The position numbers were made by a program, and so were the translations under genes. Under the pieces are notes generated by a model, which saw only the letters and a list, made by a program, of their open reading frames with translations, ran no database searches and was not told the DNA's origin. From NCBI GenBank assembly GCA_032718475.1, contig JAUCBJ010004468.1, positions 1 through 29,520 on the forward strand: a stretch of 29,520 bases of DNA. Direction: 5' to 3'. The stretch is from Nemertoderma westbladi (taxonomy: Eukaryota > Xenacoelomorpha > Nemertodermatida > Nemertodermatidae). Position 1 is the first letter of the stretch. Every line of letters starts with the position of its first letter. Shown in pieces: positions 1-12,400 of the stretch.

Positions 1-2194
1 TTAGATCCATAGACATAGCTGGCTCCTCTCTGCCTAACTAACCGTTTAGATCCATAGACATAGCTGGCTCCTCTCTGCCTAACTAACCGTTTAGATCCAT
101 AGACATAGCTGGCTCCTCTCTGCCTAACTAACCGATTAGATCCATAGCCATAGCTGGCTCCTCTCTGCCTAACTAACCGATTAGATCCATAGACATAGCT
201 GGCTCCTCTCTGCCTAACTAACCGTTTAGATCCATAGACATGGCTGGCTCCTCTCTGCCTAACTAACCGATTAGATCCATAGACATAGCTGGCTCCTCTC
301 TGCCTAACTAACCGTTTAGATCCATAGACATAGCTGGCTCCTCTCTGCCTAACTAACCGTTTAGATCGATAGACATAGCTGGCTCCTCTCTGCCTAACTA
401 ACCGTTTAGATCGATAGACATAGCTGGCTCCTCTCTGCCTAACTAACCGTTTAGATCCATAGACATAGCTGGCTCCTCTCTGCCTAACTAACCGATTAGA
501 TCCATAGACATAGCTGGCTCCTCTCTGCCTAACTAACCGTTTAGATCCATAGACATAGCTGGCTCCTCTCTGCCTAACTAACCGTTTAGAGCCATAGACA
601 TAGCTGGCTCCTCTCTGCCTAACTAACCGTTTAGATCGATAGACATAGCTGGCTCCTCTCTGCCTAACTAACCGTTTAGATCCATAGACATAGCTGGCTC
701 CTCTCTGCCTAACTAACCGTTTAGATCGATAGACATAGCTGGCTCCTCTCTGCCTAACTAACCGTTTAGATCCATAGCCATATCTGGCTCCTCTCTGCCT
801 AACTAACCGATTAGATCCATAGACATAGCTGGCTCCTCTCTGCCTAACTAACCGTTTAGATCGATAGACATAGCTGGCTCCTCTCTGCCTAACTAACCGA
901 TTAGATCCATAGACATAGCTGGCTCCTCTCTGCCTAACTAACCGTTTAGATCCATAGACATAGCTGGCTCCTCTCTGCCTAACTAACCGTTTAGATCGAT
1001 AGACATAGCTGGCTCCTCTCTGCCTAACTAACCGTTTAGATCCATAGACATAGCTGGCTCCTCTCTGCCTAACTAACCGATTAGATCCATAGACATAGCT
1101 GGCTCCTCTCTGCCTAACTAACCGTTTAGATCCATAGACATAGCTGGCTCCTCTCTGCCTAACTAACCGTTTAGATCGATAGACATAGCTGGCTCCTCTC
1201 TGCCTAACTAACCGTTTAGATCCATAGACATAGCTGGCTCCTCTCTGCCTAACTAACCGTTTAGATCCATAGACATAGCTGGCTCCTCTCTGCCTAACTA
1301 ACCGTTTAGATCCATAGACATAGCTGGCTCCTCTCTGCCTAACTAACCGATTAGATCCATAGACATAGCTGGCTCCTCTCTGCCTAACTAACCGTTTAGA
1401 TCCATAGACATGGCTGGCTCCTCTCTGCCTAACTAACCGATTAGATCCATAGACATAGCTGGCTCCTCTCTGCCTAACTAACCGTTTAGATCCATAGACA
1501 TAGCTGGCTCCTCTCTGCCTAACTAACCGTTTAGATCCATAGACATAGCTGGCTCCTCTCTGCCTAACTAACCGTTTAGATCCATAGACATAGCTGGCTC
1601 CTCTCTGCCTAACTAACCGTTTAGATCGATAGACATAGCTGGCTCCTCTCTGCCTAACTAACCGTTTAGATCCATAGACATAGCTGGCTCCTATCTGCCT
1701 AACTAACCGTTTAGATCCAAAGACATAGCTGGCTCCTCTCTGCCTAACTAACCGTTTAGATCCATAGACATAGCTGGCTCCTCTCTGCCTAACTAACCGA
1801 TTAGATCCATAGCCATAGCTGGCTCCTCTCTGCCTAACTAACCGTTTAGATCCATAGACATAGCTGGCTCCTCTCTGCCTAACTAACCGATTAGATCCAT
1901 AGACATAGCTGGCTCCTTCCTATCTGCCTAACTAACCGTTTAGATCCATAGACATAGCTGGCTCCTCTCTGCCTAACTAACCGATTAGATCCATAGACAT
2001 AGCTGGCTCCTCTCTGCCTAACTAACCGATTAGATCCATAGACATAGCTGGCTCCTCTCTGCCTAACTAACCGTTTAGATCCATAGACATAGCTGGCTCC
2101 TCTCTGCCTAACTAACCGTTTAGATCCATAGACATAGCTGGCTCCTCTCTGCCTAACTAACCGTTTAGATCCATAGACATAGCTGGCTCCTCTC

Positions 2195-4150
2195 TGTCTA
2201 ACTAACCGTTTAGATCCATAGACATAGCTGGCTCCTCTCTGCCTAACTAACCGATTAGATCCATAGACATAGCTGGCTCCTCTCTGCCTAACTAACCGAT
2301 TAGATCCATAGACATAGCTGGCTCCTCTCTGCCTAACTAACCGATTAGATCCATAGACATAGCTGGCTCCTCTCTGCCTAACTAACCGTTTCGATCCATA
2401 GACATAGCTGGCTCCTCTCTGCCTAACTAACCGTTTAGATCCATAGACATAGCTGGCTCCTTCCTATCTGCCTAACTAACCGTTTAGATCCATAGACATA
2501 GCTGGCTCCTTCCTATCTGCCTAACTAACCGTTTAGATCCATAGACATAGCTGGCTCCTTCCTATCTGCCTAACTAACCGTTTAGATCCATAGACATAGC
2601 TGGCTCCTCTCTGCCTAACTAACCGATTAGATCCATAGACATAGCTGGCTCCTCTCTGCCTAACTAACCGTTTAGATCCATAGACATAGCTGGCTCCTCT
2701 CTGCCTAACTAACCGTTTAGATCCATAGACATAGCTGGCTCCTCTCTGCCTAACTAACCGTTTAGATCCATAGCCATAGCTGGCTCCTCTCTGCCTAACT
2801 AACCGTTTAGATCCATAGACATAGCTGGCTCCTCTCTGCCTAACTAACCGTTTAGATCCATAGCCATAGCTGGCTCCTCTCTGCCTAACTAACCGTTTAG
2901 ATCCATAGACATAGCTGGCTCCTCTCTGCCTAACTAACCGTTTAGATCCATAGACATAGCTGGCTCCTCTCTGCCTAACTAACCGATTAAATCCATAGAC
3001 ATAGCTGGCTCCTCTCTACCTAACTAACCGTTTAGATCCATAGACATAGCTGGCTCCTTCCTATCTGCCTAACTAACCGTTTAGATCCATAGACATAGCT
3101 GGCTCCTCTCTGCCTAACTAACCGATTAGATCCATAGACATAGCTGGCTCCTCTCTGCCTAACTAACCGTTTAGATCCATAGACATAGCTGGCTCCTCTC
3201 TGCCTAACTAACCGTTTAGATCCATAGACATAGCTGGCTCCTCTCTGCCTAACTAACCGTTTAGATCCATAGACATAGCTGGCTCCTCTCTGCCTAACTA
3301 ACCGATTAGATCCATAGACATAGCTGGCTCCTCTCTGCCTAACTAACCGATTAGATCCATAGACATAGCTGGCTCCTCTCTGCCTAACTAACCGATTAGA
3401 TCCATAGACATAGCTGGCTCCTCTCTGCCTAACTAACCGATTAGATCCATAGACATAGCTGGCTCCTCTCTGCCTAACTAACCGATTAGATCCATAGACA
3501 TAGCTGGCTCCTCTCTGCCTAACTAACCGATTAGATCCATAGACATAGCTGGCTCCTCTCTGCCTAACTAACCGTTTAGATCCATAGACATAGCTGGCTC
3601 CTCTCTGCCTAACTAACCGTTTAGATCCATAGACATAGCTGGCTCCTCTCTGCCTAACTAACCGTTTAGATCCATAGACATAGCTGGCTCCTCTCTGTCT
3701 AACTAACCGTTTAGATCCATAGACATAGCTGGCTCCTCTCTGCCTAACTAACCGATTAGATCCATAGACATAGCTGGCTCCTCTCTGTCTAACTAACCGT
3801 TTAGATCCATAGACATAGCTGGCTCCTCTCTGCCTAACTAACCGATTAGATCCATAGACATAGCTGGCTCCTCTCTGCCTAACTAACCGATTAGATCCAT
3901 AGACATAGCTGGCTCCTCTCTGCCTAACTAACCGTTTAGATCCATAGACATAGCTGGCTACTCTCTGCCTAACTAACCGTTTAGATCCATAGACATAGCT
4001 GGCTCCTCTCTGCCTAACTAACCGTTTAGATCCAAAGACATAGCTGGCTCCTCTCTGCCTAACTAACCGTTTAGATCCATAGACATAGCTGGCTCCTCTC
4101 TGCCTAACTAACCGTTTAGATCCATAGACATAGCTGGCTCCTTCCTCTCT
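2195..4150. repeat. Higher-order block of the 45-bp array, copy 1
   Basis: This stretch has an ordered fingerprint of rare unit variants: a TGTCT unit at 2195, a TTTCGATCC unit at 2391, three 49-bp units in a row (about 2460-2570), two ATAGCCAT units, a GATTAAA unit at 2985, a CTCTCTACC unit, a 49-bp unit near 3055, a run of GATTAGA units, a TGTCT unit near 3697, and a TTCCTCTCTG unit at 4141. The same order recurs 3096 bp downstream, with at least one base difference (TGTCT at about 3787 against TGCCT). 3096 bp equals 68 units plus nine 4-bp insertions. The outer limits are set by the first and last shared variants and are approximate. Confidence 0.85.
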
Positions 4151-5290
4151 GCCTAACTAACCGTTTAGATCCATAGACATAGCTGGCTCCTATCTGCCTA
4201 ACTAACCGTTTAGATCCAAAGACATAGCTGGCTCCTCTCTGCCTAACTAACCGTTTAGATCCATAGACATAGCTGGCTCCTCTCTGCCTAACTAACCGAT
4301 TAGATCCATAGCCATAGCTGGCTCCTCTCTGCCTAACTAACCGTTTAGATCCATAGACATAGCTGGCTCCTCTCTGCCTAACTAACCGATTAGATCCATA
4401 GACATAGCTGGCTCCTTCCTATCTGCCTAACTAACCGTTTAGATCCATAGACATAGCTGGCTCCTCTCTGCCTAACTAACCGATTAGATCCATAGACATA
4501 GCTGGCTCCTCTCTGCCTAACTAACCGTTTAGATCCATAGACATAGCTGGCTCCTCTCTGCCTAACTAACCGTTTAGATCCATAGACATAGCTGGCTCCT
4601 CTCTGCCTAACTAACCGTTTAGATCCATAGACATAGCTGGCTCCTCTCTGCCTAACTAACCGTTTCGATCCATAGACATAGCTGGCTCCTCTCTGCCTAA
4701 CTAACCGTTTAGATCCATAGACATAGCTGGCTCCTTCCTATCTGCCTAACTAACCGTTTAGATCCATAGACATAGCTGGCTCCTTCCTATCTGCCTAACT
4801 AACCGTTTAGATCCATAGACATAGCTGGCTCCTTCCTATCTGCCTAACTAACCGTTTAGATCCATAGACATAGCTGGCTCCTCTCTGCCTAACTAACCGA
4901 TTAGATCCATAGACATAGCTGGCTCCTCTCTGCCTAACTAACCGTTTAGATCCATAGACATAGCTGGCTCCTCTCTGCCTAACTAACCGATTAGATCCAT
5001 AGACATAGCTGGCTCCTCTCTGCCTAACTAACCGATTAGATCCATAGACATAGCTGGCTCCTCTCTGCCTAACTAACCGATTAGATCCATAGACATAGCT
5101 GGCTCCTCTCTGCCTAACTAACCGATTAGATCCATAGACATAGCTGGCTCCTCTCTGCCTAACTAACCGTTTAGATCCATAGACATAGCTGGCTCCTCTC
5201 TGCCTAACTAACCGTTTAGATCCATAGACATAGCTGGCTCCTCTCTGCCTAACTAACCGTTTAGATCCATAGACATAGCTGGCTCCTCTC

Positions 5291-7246
5291 TGTCTAACTA
5301 ACCGTTTAGATCCATAGACATAGCTGGCTCCTCTCTGCCTAACTAACCGATTAGATCCATAGACATAGCTGGCTCCTCTCTGCCTAACAAACCGATTAGA
5401 TCCATAGACATAGCTGGCTCCTCTCTGCCTAACTAACCGATTAGATCCATAGACATAGCTGGCTCCTCTCTGCCTAACTAACCGTTTCGATCCATAGACA
5501 TAGCTGGCTCCTCTCTGCCTAACTAACCGTTTAGATCCATAGACATAGCTGGCTCCTTCCTATCTGCCTAACTAACCGTTTAGATCCATAGACATAGCTG
5601 GCTCCTTCCTATCTGCCTAACTAACCGTTTAGATCCATAGACATAGCTGGCTCCTTCCTATCTGCCTAACTAACCGTTTAGATCCATAGACATAGCTGGC
5701 TCCTCTCTGCCTAACTAACCGATTAGATCCATAGACATAGCTGGCTCCTCTCTGCCTAACTAACCGTTTAGATCCATAGACATAGCTGGCTCCTCTCTGC
5801 CTAACTAACCGTTTAGATCCATAGACATAGCTGGCTCCTCTCTGCCTAACTAACCGTTTAGATCCATAGCCATAGCTGGCTCCTCTCTGCCTAACTAACC
5901 GTTTAGATCCATAGACATAGCTGGCTCCTCTCTGCCTAACTAACCGTTTAGATCCATAGCCATAGCTGGCTCCTCTCTGCCTAACTAACCGTTTAGATCC
6001 ATAGACATAGCTGGCTCCTCTCTGCCTAACTAACCGTTTAGATCCATAGACATAGCTGGCTCCTCTCTGCCTAACTAACCGATTAAATCCATAGACATAG
6101 CTGGCTCCTCTCTACCTAACTAACCGTTTAGATCCATAGACATAGCTGGCTCCTTCCTATCTGCCTAACTAACCGTTTAGATCCATAGACATAGCTGGCT
6201 CCTCTCTGCCTAACTAACCGATTAGATCCATAGACATAGCTGGCTCCTCTCTGCCTAACTAACCGTTTAGATCCATAGACATAGCTGGCTCCTCTCTGCC
6301 TAACTAACCGTTTAGATCCATAGACATAGCTGGCTCCTCTCTGCCTAACTAACCGTTTAGATCCATAGACATAGCTGGCTCCTCTCTGCCTAACTAACCG
6401 ATTAGATCCATAGACATAGCTGGCTCCTCTCTGCCTAACTAACCGATTAGATCCATAGACATAGCTGGCTCCTCTCTGCCTAACTAACCGATTAGATCCA
6501 TAGACATAGCTGGCTCCTCTCTGCCTAACTAACCGATTAGATCCATAGACATAGCTGGCTCCTCTCTGCCTAACTAACCGATTAGATCCATAGACATAGC
6601 TGGCTCCTCTCTGCCTAACTAACCGATTAGATCCATAGACATAGCTGGCTCCTCTCTGCCTAACTAACCGTTTAGATCCATAGACATAGCTGGCTCCTCT
6701 CTGCCTAACTAACCGTTTAGATCCATAGACATAGCTGGCTCCTCTCTGCCTAACTAACCGTTTAGATCCATAGACATAGCTGGCTCCTCTCTGTCTAACT
6801 AACCGTTTAGATCCATAGACATAGCTGGCTCCTCTCTGCCTAACTAACCGATTAGATCCATAGACATAGCTGGCTCCTCTCTGCCTAACTAACCGTTTAG
6901 ATCCATAGACATAGCTGGCTCCTCTCTGCCTAACTAACCGATTAGATCCATAGACATAGCTGGCTCCTCTCTGCCTAACTAACCGATTAGATCCATAGAC
7001 ATAGCTGGCTCCTCTCTGCCTAACTAACCGTTTAGATCCATAGACATAGCTGGCTCCTCTCTGCCTAACTAACCGTTTAGATCCATAGACATAGCTGGCT
7101 CCTCTCTGCCTAACTAACCGTTTAGATCCATAGACATAGCTGGCTCCTCTCTGCCTAACTAACCGTTTAGATCCATAGACATAGCTGGCTCCTCTCTGCC
7201 TAACTAACCGTTTAGATCCATAGACATAGCTGGCTCCTTCCTCTCT
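5291..7246. repeat. Higher-order block of the 45-bp array, copy 2
   Basis: This is the second copy of the variant fingerprint described for 2195-4150, at a constant offset of 3096 bp. Shared landmarks are TGTCT at 5291, TTTCG at 5487, three 49-bp units at about 5555-5660, GATTAAA at 6081, CTCTCTACC near 6110, a 49-bp unit near 6145, TGTCT near 6793 and TTCCTCTCTG at 7237. A shorter related block begins near 4186: CTATCTG and CCAAAGAC match 1691-1720 at offset 2499. After the loss of five units its TTTCG at 4665 matches 2391 at offset 2274. The array has grown by duplicating kilobase blocks as well as single units. Confidence 0.85.
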
Positions 7247-10200
7247 GCCTAACTAACCGTTTAGATCCATAGACATAGCTGGCTCCTCTCTGCCTAACTA
7301 ACCGTTTAGATCCATAGACATAGCTGGCTCCTCTCTGCCTAACTAACCGTTTAGATCCATAGACATAGCTGGCTCCTCTCTGCCTAACTAACCGATTAGA
7401 TCCATAGCCATAGCTGGCTCCTCTCTGCCTAACTAACCGTTTAGATCCATAGACATAGCTGGCTCCTCTCTGCCTAACTAACCGATTAGATCCATAGACA
7501 TAGCTGGCTCCTCTCTGCCTAACTAACCGTTTAGATCCATAGCCATAGCTGGCTCCTCTCTGCCTAACTAACCGTTTAGATCCATAGACATAGCTGGCTC
7601 CTCTCTGCCTAACTAACCGTTTAGATCCATAGACATAGCTGGCTCCTCTCTGCCTAACTAACCGTTTAGATCCATAGACATAGCTGGCTCCTCTCTGCCT
7701 AACTAACCGTTTAGATCCATAGACATAGCTGGCTCCCCTCTGCCTAACTAACCGTTTAGATCCATAGACATAGCTGGCTCCTCTCTGCCTAACTAACCGA
7801 TTAGATCCATAGCCATAGCTGGCTCCTCTCTGCCTAACTAACCGTTTAGATCCATAGACATAGCTGGCTCCTCTCTGCCTAACTAACCGATTAGATCCAT
7901 AGCCATAGCTGGCTCCTCTCTGCCTAACTAACCGTTTAGATCCATAGACATAGCTGGCTCCTCTCTGCCTAACTAACCGATTAGATCCATAGACATAGCT
8001 GGCTCCTCTCTGCCTAACTAACCGTTTAGATCCATAGACATAGCTGGCTCCTCTCTGCCTAACTAACCGTTTAGATCCATAGACATAGCTGGCTCCTCTC
8101 TGCCTAACTAACCGTTTAGATCCATAGACATAGCTGGCTCCTCTCTGCCTAACTAACCGTTTAGATCCATAGACATAGCTGGCTCCTCTCTGCCTAACTA
8201 ACCGTTTAGATCCATAGACATAGCTGGCTCCTCTCTGCCTAACTAACCGTTTAGATCCATAGACATAGCTGGCTCCTCTCTGCCTAACTAACCGTTTAGA
8301 TCCATAGACATAGCTGGCTCCTCTCTGCCTAACTAACCGTTTAGATCCATAGACATAGCTGGCTCCTCTCTGCCTAACTAACCGTTTAGATCCATAGACA
8401 TAGCTGGCTCCTCTCTGCCTAACTAACCGTTTAGATCCATAGACATAGCTGGCTCCTCTCTGCCTAACTAACCGTTTAGATCCATAGACATAGCTGGCTC
8501 CTCTCTGCCTAACTAACCGTTTAGATCCATAGACATAGCTGGCTCCTCTCTGCCTAACTAACCGTTTAGATCCATAGACATAGCTGGCTCCTCTCTGCCT
8601 AACTAACCGTTTAGATCCATAGACATAGCTGGCTCCTCTCTGCCTAACTAACCGTTTAGATCCATAGACATAGCTGGCTCCTCTCTGCCTAACTAACCGT
8701 TTAGATCCATAGACATAGCTGGCTCCTCTCTGCCTAACTAACCGTTTAGATCCATAGACATAGCTGGCTCCTCTCTGCCTAACTAACCGTTTAGATCCAT
8801 AGACATAGCTGGCTCCTCTCTGCCTAACTAACCGTTTAGATCCATAGACATAGCTGGCTCCTCTCTGCCTAACTAACCGTTTAGATCCATAGACATAGCT
8901 GGCTCCTCTCTGCCTAACTAACCGTTTAGATCCATAGACATAGCTGGCTCCTCTCTGCCTAACTAACCGTTTAGATCCATAGACATAGCTGGCTCCTCTC
9001 TGCCTAACTAACCGTTTAGATCCATAGACATAGCTGGCTCCTCTCTGCCTAACTAACCGTTTAGATCCATAGACATAGCTGGCTCCTCTCTGCCTAACTA
9101 ACCGTTTAGATCCATAGACATAGCTGGCTCCTCTCTGCCTAACTAACCGTTTAGATCCATAGACATAGCTGGCTCCTCTCTGCCTAACTAACCGTTTAGA
9201 TCCATAGACATAGCTGGCTCCTCTCTGCCTAACTAACCGTTTAGATCCATAGACATAGCTGGCTCCTCTCTGCCTAACTAACCGTTTAGATCCATAGACA
9301 TAGCTGGCTCCTCTCTGCCTAACTAACCGTTTAGATCCATAGACATAGCTGGCTCCTCTCTGCCTAACTAACCGTTTAGATCCATAGACATAGCTGGCTC
9401 CTCTCTGCCTAACTAACCGTTTAGATCCATAGACATAGCTGGCTCCTCTCTGCCTAACTAACCGTTTAGATCCATAGACATAGCTGGCTCCTCTCTGCCT
9501 AACTAACCGTTTAGATCCATAGACATAGCTGGCTCCTCTCTGCCTAACTAACCGTTTAGATCCATAGACATAGCTGGCTCCTCTCTGCCTAACTAACCGT
9601 TTAGATCCATAGACATAGCTGGCTCCTCTCTGTCTAACTAACCGTTTAGATCCATAGACATAGCTGGCTCCTCTCTGCCTAACTAACCGTTTAGATCCAT
9701 AGACATAGCTGGCTCCTCTCTGCCTAACTAACCGTTTAGATCCATAGACATAGCTGGCTCCTCTCTGCCTAACTAACCGTTTAGATCCATAGACATAGCT
9801 GGCTCCTCTCTGCCTAACTAACCGTTTAGATCCATAGACATAGCTGGCTCCTCTCTGCCTAACTAACCGTTTAGATCCATAGACATAGCTGGCTCCTCTC
9901 TGCCTAACTAACCGTTTAGATCCATAGACATAGCTGGCTCCTCTCTGCCTAACTAACCGTTTAGATCCATAGACATAGCTGGCTCCTCTCTGCCTAACTA
10001 ACCGTTTAGATCCATAGACATAGCTGGCTCCTCTCTGCCTAACTAACCGTTTAGATCCATAGACATAGCTGGCTCCTCTCTGTCTAACTAACCGTTTAGA
10101 TCCATAGACATAGCTGGCTCCTCTCTGCCTAACTAACCGTTTAGATCCATAGACATAGCTGGCTCCTCTCTGTCTAACTAACCGTTTAGATCCATAGACA

Positions 10201-12394
10201 TAGCTGGCTCCTCTCTGCCTAACTAACCGTTTAGATCCATAGACATAGCTGGCTCCTCTCTGCCTAACTAACCGTTTAGATCCATAGACATAGCTGGCTC
10301 CTCTCTGTCTAACTAACCGTTTAGATCCATAGACATAGCTGGCTCCTCTCTGCCTAACTAACCGTTTAGATCCATAGACATAGCTGGCTCCTCTCTGCCT
10401 AACTAACCGTTTAGATCCATAGACATAGCTGGCTCCTCTCTGTCTAAATAACCGTTTAGATCCATAGACATAGCTGGCTCCTCTCTGCCTAACTAACCGT
10501 TTAGATCCATAGCCATAGCTGGCTCCTCTCTGCCTAACTAACCGTTTAGATCCATAGACATAGCTGGCTCCTCTCTGCCTAACTAACCGTTTAGATCCAT
10601 AGACATAGCTGGCTCCTCTCTGCCTAACTAACCGTTTAGATCCATAGACATAGCTGGCTCCTCTCTGCCTAACTAACCGTTTAGATCCATAGACATAGCT
10701 GGCTCCTCTCTGCCTAACTAACCGTTTAGATCCATAGACATAGCTGGCTCCTCTCTGCCTAACTAACCGTTTAGATCCATAGACATAGCTGGCTCCTCTC
10801 TGCCTAACTAACCGTTTAGATCGATAGACATAGCTGGCTCATCTCTGCCTAACTAACCGTTTAGATCCATAGACATAGCTGGCTCCTCTCTGTCTAACTA
10901 ACCGTTTAGATCCATAGACATAGCTGGCTCCTCTCTGCCTAACTAACCGTTTAGATCCATAGACATAGCTGGCTCCTCTCTGCCTAACTAACCGTTTAGA
11001 TCCATAGACATAGCTGGCTCCTCTCTGCCTAACTAACCGTTTAGATCGATAGACATAGCTGGCTCCTCTCTGCCTAACTAACCGTTTAGATCCATAGACA
11101 TAGCTGGCTCCTCTCTGCCTAACTAACCGTTTAGATCCATAGACATAGCTGGCTCCTCTCTGCCTAACTAACCGTTTAGATCCATAGACATAGCTGGCTC
11201 CTCTCTGTCTAACTAACCGTTTAGATCCATAGACATAGCTGGCTCCTCTCTGCCTAACTAACCGTTTAGATCCATAGACATAGCTGGCTCCTCTCTGCCT
11301 AACTAACCGTTTAGATCCATAGACATAGCTGGCTCCTCTCTGTCTAACTAACCGTTTAAATCCATAGACATAGCTGGCTCCTCTCTGCCTAACTAACCGT
11401 TTAGATCCATAGACATAGCTGGCTCCTCTCTGCCTAACTAACCGTTTAGATCCATAGACATAGCTGGCTCCTCTCTGTCTAACTAACCGTTTAGATCCAT
11501 AGACATAGCTGGCTCCTCTCTGCCTAACTAACCGTTTAGATCCATAGACATAGCTGGCTCCTCTCTGCCTAACTAACCGTTTAGATCCATAGACATAGCT
11601 GGCTCCTCTCTGCCTAACTAACCGTTTAGATCCATAGACATAGCTGGCTCCTCTCTGCCTAACTAACCGTTTAGATCCATAGACATAGCTGGCTCCTCTC
11701 TGCCTAACTAACCGTTTAGATCCATATACATAGCTGGCTCCTCTCTGCCTAACTAACCGTTTAGATCCATAGACATAGCTGGCTCCTCTCTGCCTAACTA
11801 ACCGTTTAGATCCATAGACATAGCTGGCTCCTCTCTGCCTAACTAACCGTTTAGATCCATAGACATAGCTGGCTCCTCTCTGCCTAACTAACCGTTTAGA
11901 TCCATAGACATAGCTGGCTCCTCTCTGCCTAACTAACCGTTTAGATCCATAGACATAGCTGGCTCCTCTCTGCCTAACTAACCGTTTAGATCCATAGACA
12001 TAGCTGGCTCCTCTCTGCCTAACTAACCGTTTAGATCCATATACATAGCTGGCTCCTCTCTGCCTAACTAACCGTTTAGATCCATAGCCATAGCTGGCTC
12101 CTTCCTATCTGCCTAACTAACCGTTTAGATCCATATACATAGCTGGCTCCTTCCTATCTGCCTAACTAACCGTTTAGATCCATAGACATAGCTGGCTCCT
12201 TCCTATCAGCCTAACTAACCGTTTAGATCCATAGACATAGCTGGCTCCTCTCTGCCTAACTAACCGTTTAGATCCATAGACATAGCTGGCTCCTCTCTGC
12301 CTAACTAACCTTTTAGATCCATAGACATAGCTGGCTCCTCTCTGCCTAACTAACCGTTTAGATCCATAGACATAGCTGGCTCCTCTCTGCCTAA

Positions 12395-12400
12395 CTAACC
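12395..12400 (-). other. 5' splice site of exon 3, embedded in the first 45-bp repeat unit
   Basis: On the minus strand the exon ends AACG and the intron begins GTTAGT, close to the GT(A/G)AGT consensus. The choice rests on protein homology, because animal beta'-COP continues after SMD-x-NG, and on the TAG that follows immediately. The same CGGTTAGT recurs once in almost every repeat unit to the left, so this is the first of some 275 near-identical candidate donors. Use of any later one without an intervening splice would include an in-frame stop. Confidence 0.8.
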
